Part shown: positions 6,194 to 9,839 of the stretch, piece after piece
Layout: each line of letters opens with the position of its first letter
How positions within the stretch are numbered: position 1 is the first letter of the stretch
Assembly: GCA_030691985.1 (NCBI GenBank)
Contig: JAUYDB010000306.1
Location: forward strand, 1-9,839
Direction: 5' to 3'
Source: Candidatus Omnitrophota bacterium
GTDB lineage: Bacteria > Omnitrophota > Gorgyraeia > 2-01-FULL-45-10
DNA: 9,839 nucleotides
Position numbers and translations under genes: made by a program
The notes under the pieces: model-generated
What the model saw: only the letters and a program-made list of their open reading frames with translations
Database searches by the model: none
Told to the model about the DNA's origin: nothing

Positions 6194-6718
6194 ATGAAAA
6201 AGGGATTAACATTAATAGAGCTGATGATTACTATCGGAATGTTTGTCGTTCTGACAGCAGTGACAGTGTATATTTTGATCGCGGTTTTACGAAGCTGGTC
6301 AATCCAGGAGACAAGGTCAGGTATTGATATAAGCCTGGATAGCGGCATGGAAGAGATGGTAAGGGACTTGAGAGAGGCAAGGGATCTAGGCGAGGGAAGT
6401 CTATATAATAATAAGGATGAGATAAGGTTTACCCAGGACCAAACCGCTTATTATGTCTATTACCTTTATAACGCATCCGATTCTTATGGCCTGCCCTTCG
6501 ATCAAAGTTTATTATATCAGATAAAAAAAGCCGCTCTTACCGGCGGAATGGACGGCACTTTTACTTATGGTTCAGGAGACATTGAGGTTACAGATGTATT
6601 GCCGCCGACAACCTCAGATTTATCTTTCAGCTCTAATTTAGTCACCATAGATGTGAGTGTTAAAAGGCGCGATGAAACCATTAGATCAAGGACGCAAGTG
6701 AGGCCGAGGAATTTGTGA
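6194..6718 (+). CDS. PilW/GspJ-like minor pilin
   Basis: This 174-aa prepilin has the leader MKKG, cleavage at G4/L5, and the mature start LTLIELMITIGMFVVLTAVTVYILI, with glutamate at +5. Position +1 is Leu instead of the usual Phe, which prepilin peptidases generally tolerate. After the helix comes WSIQETRSGIDISLDSGMEEMVRDLREARDL, a pattern typical of PilW/GspJ (helix with an RELR-like segment). The tail is beta-rich and ends in DVSVKRRDETIRSRTQVRPRN, matching the conserved final strand of GspJ/PilW. The ATG at 6194 has only a weak AGAAAG upstream. The stop overlaps the next gene's GTG start (GTGA at 6715-6718), so translation is likely coupled. Codons ending in A or T look more common here than in pilB or pilC. 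Confidence 0.85.
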   Translation: MKKGLTLIELMITIGMFVVLTAVTVYILIAVLRSWSIQETRSGIDISLDSGMEEMVRDLREARDLGEGSLYNNKDEIRFTQDQTAYYVYYLYNASDSYGLPFDQSLLYQIKKAALTGGMDGTFTYGSGDIEVTDVLPPTTSDLSFSSNLVTIDVSVKRRDETIRSRTQVRPRNL

Positions 6719-7794
6719 AGACCATAGACCGTAGACCAAAGACCAAAGACCAGAGGGGCGTGGTATTGATTCTTACCTTTGTTATTATGGCCGCGCTTAC
6801 CGCCATTGTCACTTCTTTTTTGTATATGACATCTATTCAGACCAAGGGCGCGGGGTACGATATTTTAAGGTCAAAGGCATTGTGGTTGGCTGACGGAGGG
6901 CTGCAAAAGGCTTTATATACTTTAAAAAACGATGCCACTTATCAAAGCACCCCCACAACCATTACCGGATATCTGGGCAGCGGCTCTTATTCCGTAAGCG
7001 CCGTTAAAAACGGCAGTACTTATACCTTTACCTCCATTGGCACGGTTAATACGATCAGCAGGAAGGTAGTGGCAGGCGCGTCCCTTACTTCCTCGGTTTT
7101 AGTGCGCAGTATTCATGCCGATGGCAGTACCGTTGATTTTAACGGCTCAACCGGGGTGATAAACGCCAATATAAGCTGTCACGTGCATGTGACGAATTAT
7201 GCGGGCATGACCATAAACGGAACTCTTACCGAAGATTTTCCTATGATTAATCCCACTTTAGATTTTGATTACTATCAGAGTCTGGCTTCTGCCTCCGGCC
7301 AGCTTGTCGTCGGTAGTAAGACCTTTCAAAACGGCACATACAGCGGGGTGTGGTATGTAACCAGAGGTGTTACGATAGGAGATAACGCTATAATAAACGG
7401 CTCGATCTTTTCCGACAGCGATATTCAATTTACCGATAAGGCGGATAATGTCCAGATAACCCCCAACCCTCTCACTAATTATCCCGCGCTTGCCGCCAAA
7501 AACAATATGAGCACCAGTGCCACCGGTATTCCCGGCGAAAGGATAGGATTACAGAATAGCACCATAAACGGGTTGATTGTAACGCAAAATAATATCACCC
7601 TGGACGATGTGAAAAACTCCACTTTCAACGGCACAATATTGGCGGGCAGCAACTTTTCGATGGGTAACGGAAGCGGCATTATCATTAATTATGATAGCGA
7701 TGTTTTCGCGCCCATGCCGCCAGCTTTTACATATACTGCCGGCGGCGACCTGATAGTTATGTTCCAGAAAGATTGGAATGAGGTTGTGCCATGA
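6715..7794 (+). CDS. PilX/GspK-like minor pilin with large repetitive beta-rich domain
   Basis: The 359-aa protein starts with a 15-residue basic leader ending QRG, then VVLILTFVIMAALTAIVTSFLYM, a PilX-type helix followed by ALWLADGGLQKALYTL. The A-W-x-A-(D/E)-G-G block is the hallmark of PilX/GspK N-domains. If cut after G15, position +5 is L20 and not glutamate, as in GspK, which caps the pseudopilus tip. Residues from about 130 onward are rich in Asn, Gly, Ser and Thr with short hydrophobic strands (e.g. TVDFNGSTGVINANI, NAIINGSIFSDSDIQF, STINGLIVTQNNITL, NSTFNGTILAGSNFSM). This suggests a right-handed beta-helix like those in polymer-forming or adhesin proteins. It overlaps the pilW-like gene by 4 bp and the pilM gene by 4 bp (ATGA). 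GAGGA at 6706-6710 serves the GTG start. A tip adhesin or minor pilin role is inferred. Confidence 0.8.
   Translation: MKTIDRRPKTKDQRGVVLILTFVIMAALTAIVTSFLYMTSIQTKGAGYDILRSKALWLADGGLQKALYTLKNDATYQSTPTTITGYLGSGSYSVSAVKNGSTYTFTSIGTVNTISRKVVAGASLTSSVLVRSIHADGSTVDFNGSTGVINANISCHVHVTNYAGMTINGTLTEDFPMINPTLDFDYYQSLASASGQLVVGSKTFQNGTYSGVWYVTRGVTIGDNAIINGSIFSDSDIQFTDKADNVQITPNPLTNYPALAAKNNMSTSATGIPGERIGLQNSTINGLIVTQNNITLDDVKNSTFNGTILAGSNFSMGNGSGIIINYDSDVFAPMPPAFTYTAGGDLIVMFQKDWNEVVP
6719..6753 (+). repeat. Heptamer array inside the start of the PilX-like gene
   Basis: Five consecutive 7-bp units begin with AGACC (at 6719, 6726, 6733, 6740 and 6747), with the last two bases AT, GT, AA, AA and AG. The array begins 2 bp after the GTG start's final base and encodes most of the leader KTIDRRPKTKDQ ahead of the hydrophobic helix. 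Since 7 is not a multiple of 3, loss or gain of one unit would shift the reading frame. Only the third and fourth units are identical, which would limit slippage. Confidence 0.8.
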
Positions 7795-9392
7795 AAATGG
7801 GTCTCAAATGGATTTTTAAAAAAGACTACATCATCGGCCTCGATATCGGCTCTTCTTCCGTAAAAATCGCGCAATTTGCGGAGACAGAAGGCGGGCTTTG
7901 CCTTGTCCGAGCCGAACTAAAAGAGATCGGTTCCTCTGCGGATAACGAAGCGCTCGACAAAGAGATCGTTTCGGCGATAATATTTTTATTCAGGGGCATT
8001 GATATCAGGAAGTCCACGGTCATCGTAAGCATCAATTGCCCCCAAACCGCCATAAAAATGGCGGCAGCGCCTTACATGCCAAAACCGGAACTTCGGGAAG
8101 GAATAGAGCTCGAATCGAAGAATTATTTTCCGTTTTCTACAGAGAACGCCTTTTTAGACGTCGAAGTGATAAAGGATGTGTTCGATAAAGGCGCCAGGAA
8201 ATATGAGGTGATAGTCGCCACGTGCCCTGTAACGACGGTGTCGCGGTATCTCGCGCTATTAGGAAAGGCCGGCATAAGGCCGGCCTATTTTGTCCCCGCC
8301 TCATATGCCATGCAGAAAGCGGCCGCCCTATCGAACCGGGCAAGCGATAAGGCAGCGGCTTTCATAGACATCGGAGAACGCAATACGGAGTTCATCATCT
8401 TAAAAGGAACCGATCCTGTCTTCTCCAGAAAAGTCCCGATTACGGGGAGTGATTTTACGAAGGCCATGACCGGAGCGCTGGTCTCTGACAGAGGCAGGAC
8501 CCAGCTTACAATGGAAGAGGCCGAGAAGATAAAGCGGGAAGTGGGGATACCGCCTGAAACAGAATCAGGGATTATTGACGGGAAGATATCGGCGGGTCAA
8601 GTCCTGTCCATGCTCAGGATGCCGCTTGAACAGCTGGTAAGCGAAATAGGCAGATGCCTTGATTATTACAGGGAAGAGACCGGCAGCGGGAGAGTGGATT
8701 CGATGGTATTGTCCGGAGGCGGCGCGTCCCTCGGCGGGTTAGTCAAGTTCCTATCAGGAGAGTTGGGGGTGGAAGCAAGTATCGATGATCCCTTGAACGG
8801 GCTTAAAATGGAAAAGGGCGCCGTGCGGGAAAGGGATAAAGCGGCGCACAGATTAACTCTTGCCATAGGCGCGGCGCTCGCCGGAGCGAAAGGCATAAAC
8901 CTTCTTCCGCCCGAGATGAAGGAAGAGACGAAGAGGATGGTGAAGCGCGGAACCCTGGAAGTCGTCGGCGCGGCAATTGTAGTAATAGCGGCGCTCTTTT
9001 TTATCGGGATGAAGATACAGGTCGGTAATTTCGAAAAGAGGATAGCCGTCGCGAGGTTGGAGCTTTCGAGCCTCCGGCTGCAGCTTAAAAAGGCCGAGGC
9101 GGAGGCCCTGGCCGACAAAGTGCTGGCAGACGAACCTCAATGGGAAGATGTGTTTACGGAATTCAGCAATCTTCTGCCGGAAAATATCCATATGACGAAT
9201 TTAAAGATGGAGAATAATATTATTTTCGTAAAAGGGGTCGTGGCATCCGAAGACGGGGAACAGGCGCTGGCGGACTTCATACTCACGCTGGAGAAAGGCC
9301 TGTTCAGTAACGTGAAATTGGTAAGCACAAAAGATCTGGGCGAGAAGCCGGGCATAGAATTTGAACTGAAATGCTGGGTTGATTATGAGTGA
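7791..9392 (+). CDS. pilM: PilM-PilN fusion, type IV pilus inner-membrane alignment complex
   Basis: This 533-aa protein joins two normally separate components. Residues 1 to about 365 are PilM, an actin-like ATPase: phosphate-1 motif IGLDIGSSSVK (15-25), phosphate-2 FIDIG (191-195), adenosine motif SGGGAS (308-313), and the typical YFPFSTENAFLDVEVI segment. Residues 369-533 are PilN. They comprise the INLLP motif (369-373), a short charged stretch, one membrane helix (about 389-407), a coiled coil (about 412-447), and the periplasmic ferredoxin-like fold with NLLPENIHMTNLKMENN and FELKCWV. In other bacteria free PilN binds a PilM groove through INLLP; here that motif follows the PilM domain directly. 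PilM is about 350 aa and PilN about 180 aa when separate, so both are complete. The start ATG overlaps the previous stop, with GAGG at 7780-7783. ATG at 7797 is an alternative start. Confidence 0.92.
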   Translation: MKMGLKWIFKKDYIIGLDIGSSSVKIAQFAETEGGLCLVRAELKEIGSSADNEALDKEIVSAIIFLFRGIDIRKSTVIVSINCPQTAIKMAAAPYMPKPELREGIELESKNYFPFSTENAFLDVEVIKDVFDKGARKYEVIVATCPVTTVSRYLALLGKAGIRPAYFVPASYAMQKAAALSNRASDKAAAFIDIGERNTEFIILKGTDPVFSRKVPITGSDFTKAMTGALVSDRGRTQLTMEEAEKIKREVGIPPETESGIIDGKISAGQVLSMLRMPLEQLVSEIGRCLDYYREETGSGRVDSMVLSGGGASLGGLVKFLSGELGVEASIDDPLNGLKMEKGAVRERDKAAHRLTLAIGAALAGAKGINLLPPEMKEETKRMVKRGTLEVVGAAIVVIAALFFIGMKIQVGNFEKRIAVARLELSSLRLQLKKAEAEALADKVLADEPQWEDVFTEFSNLLPENIHMTNLKMENNIIFVKGVVASEDGEQALADFILTLEKGLFSNVKLVSTKDLGEKPGIEFELKCWVDYE

Positions 9393-9403
9393 CTTAGGAT
9401 GAA

Positions 9404-9839
9404 ATGAAGATAGCTAATATTGAGCTGACGAAAGAAAGAATTATTATGCTGGCGGCGGCAGGGGCGGCAATCCTTGTCCTATTGGTGTATCTTGTAGTGT
9501 ACGCGCCTTTGATAAGGCAGTTGAAAAAGAAACACGCGGAGTGCAAGGCCACCGAGAGCGAGACGCTCTATGCCTGTCATATCGTAGAATCGGCGGGTAA
9601 GGCCGGCGGGGTCAGGATGTTGATAGCGGAGAAGGATGTCTCGCTCGCGATAAACGAGTTGACCAACTATGGTAAGGATATAGGCGTAAATTTCGTCTCC
9701 ATATTACCGAAAGATATAGTCCGGGGAAAAGACGCGCGGTATAACGTATTGCCGATAGAGATGGAGATAGAGGCTCCTGATGAGAGATTTTCAGCTTTTC
9801 TGGGTTCGCTCGACGAGCTTGAAAAGGTTCTGATAAAAA
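9404..9839 (+). CDS. pilO: PilO, type IV pilus alignment protein, 5' part (3' end outside window)
   Basis: The frame from ATG 9404 stays open to the window end (145 codons). The product begins MKIANIELTKERIIMLAAAG, a short cytoplasmic tail, then one hydrophobic helix at about 14-34 (MLAAAGAAILVLLVYLVVYAP). A charged stretch with heptad-like spacing follows (LIRQLKKKHAECKATESET). After it comes a domain with LTNYGKDIGVNFVSILPK and LPIEMEIEAPDERFSAFLGSLDELEKVL. This order, and the L-x-(I/V)-x-(I/M)-E-(I/A) strand followed by a helix, match PilO/PilN-like GspM folds. It lies 11 bp after the PilM-PilN fusion, with AGGA at 9396-9399. In the periplasm PilO pairs with PilN to align the secretin with the platform. 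The identity rests on topology and position as much as on sequence. Confidence 0.8.
   Translation, partial: MKIANIELTKERIIMLAAAGAAILVLLVYLVVYAPLIRQLKKKHAECKATESETLYACHIVESAGKAGGVRMLIAEKDVSLAINELTNYGKDIGVNFVSILPKDIVRGKDARYNVLPIEMEIEAPDERFSAFLGSLDELEKVLIK

Noticed and set aside
3566..6753. Short repeats as possible CRISPR arrays
   Set aside because: The units are 7 bp and contiguous, with no spacers, and no cas genes are nearby.
6760..7794. Alternative GTG start at 6760 for the PilX-like protein
   Set aside because: It would remove the basic leader and prepilin cleavage site. The GTG at 6715 overlaps the preceding stop and has GAGGA upstream.

Overview
The window reads as bacterial chromosome from an uncultured, moderately GC-rich Gram-negative-type lineage. 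A Candidatus Omnitrophota-like genome is my best guess: this combination of pilus gene order, homospermidine synthase and abundant intergenic palindromes and short tandem repeats fits that phylum. This is an inference from gene content; no phylogenetic marker is present, and Elusimicrobiota, Nitrospirota or a deltaproteobacterial lineage remain possible. All genes found are on the + strand.

Layout. Positions 1-1317 hold the 3' part of a homospermidine synthase gene whose N-terminal Rossmann segment lies upstream of the window. Positions 1318-1655 are non-coding: a 135-bp near-palindrome with four copies of GGGTCWGACCC, a second hairpin element, then a strong extended -10 sigma70-type promoter and a possible operator. 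From 1656 to the end of the window runs one long, tightly spaced gene set: a small XRE-type regulator, the extension ATPase PilB/GspE, the platform protein PilC/GspF, a small two-helix membrane protein, a GspG/PilA-type major (pseudo)pilin, PilV-like and PilW/GspJ-like minor pilins, a PilX/GspK-like minor pilin with a repetitive beta-rich body, a PilM-PilN fusion protein, and the start of PilO, which runs off the 3' end.

How it works together. These are the core parts of a type IV pilus (or closely related type II secretion-like) machine: cytoplasmic motor, inner-membrane platform, pilin subunits, priming minor pilins and the PilM/N/O alignment complex. No retraction ATPase PilT, prepilin peptidase PilD or secretin PilQ lies in the window, so they must be elsewhere or downstream. 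The minor pilin, pilM-N and pilO genes overlap or nearly touch (GTGA and ATGA overlaps, 11-bp gap), which suggests translational coupling.

Most notable. (1) PilM and PilN are one polypeptide, with the PilN INLLP motif internal. (2) Three unrelated repeat arrays with the same 7-bp period sit at three pilus gene junctions; one of them encodes most of the N-terminal leader of the PilX-like protein. (3) Two large imperfect palindromes of 135 and 146 bp belong to different sequence families. I see no phage, CRISPR, tRNA, rRNA or transposase gene.
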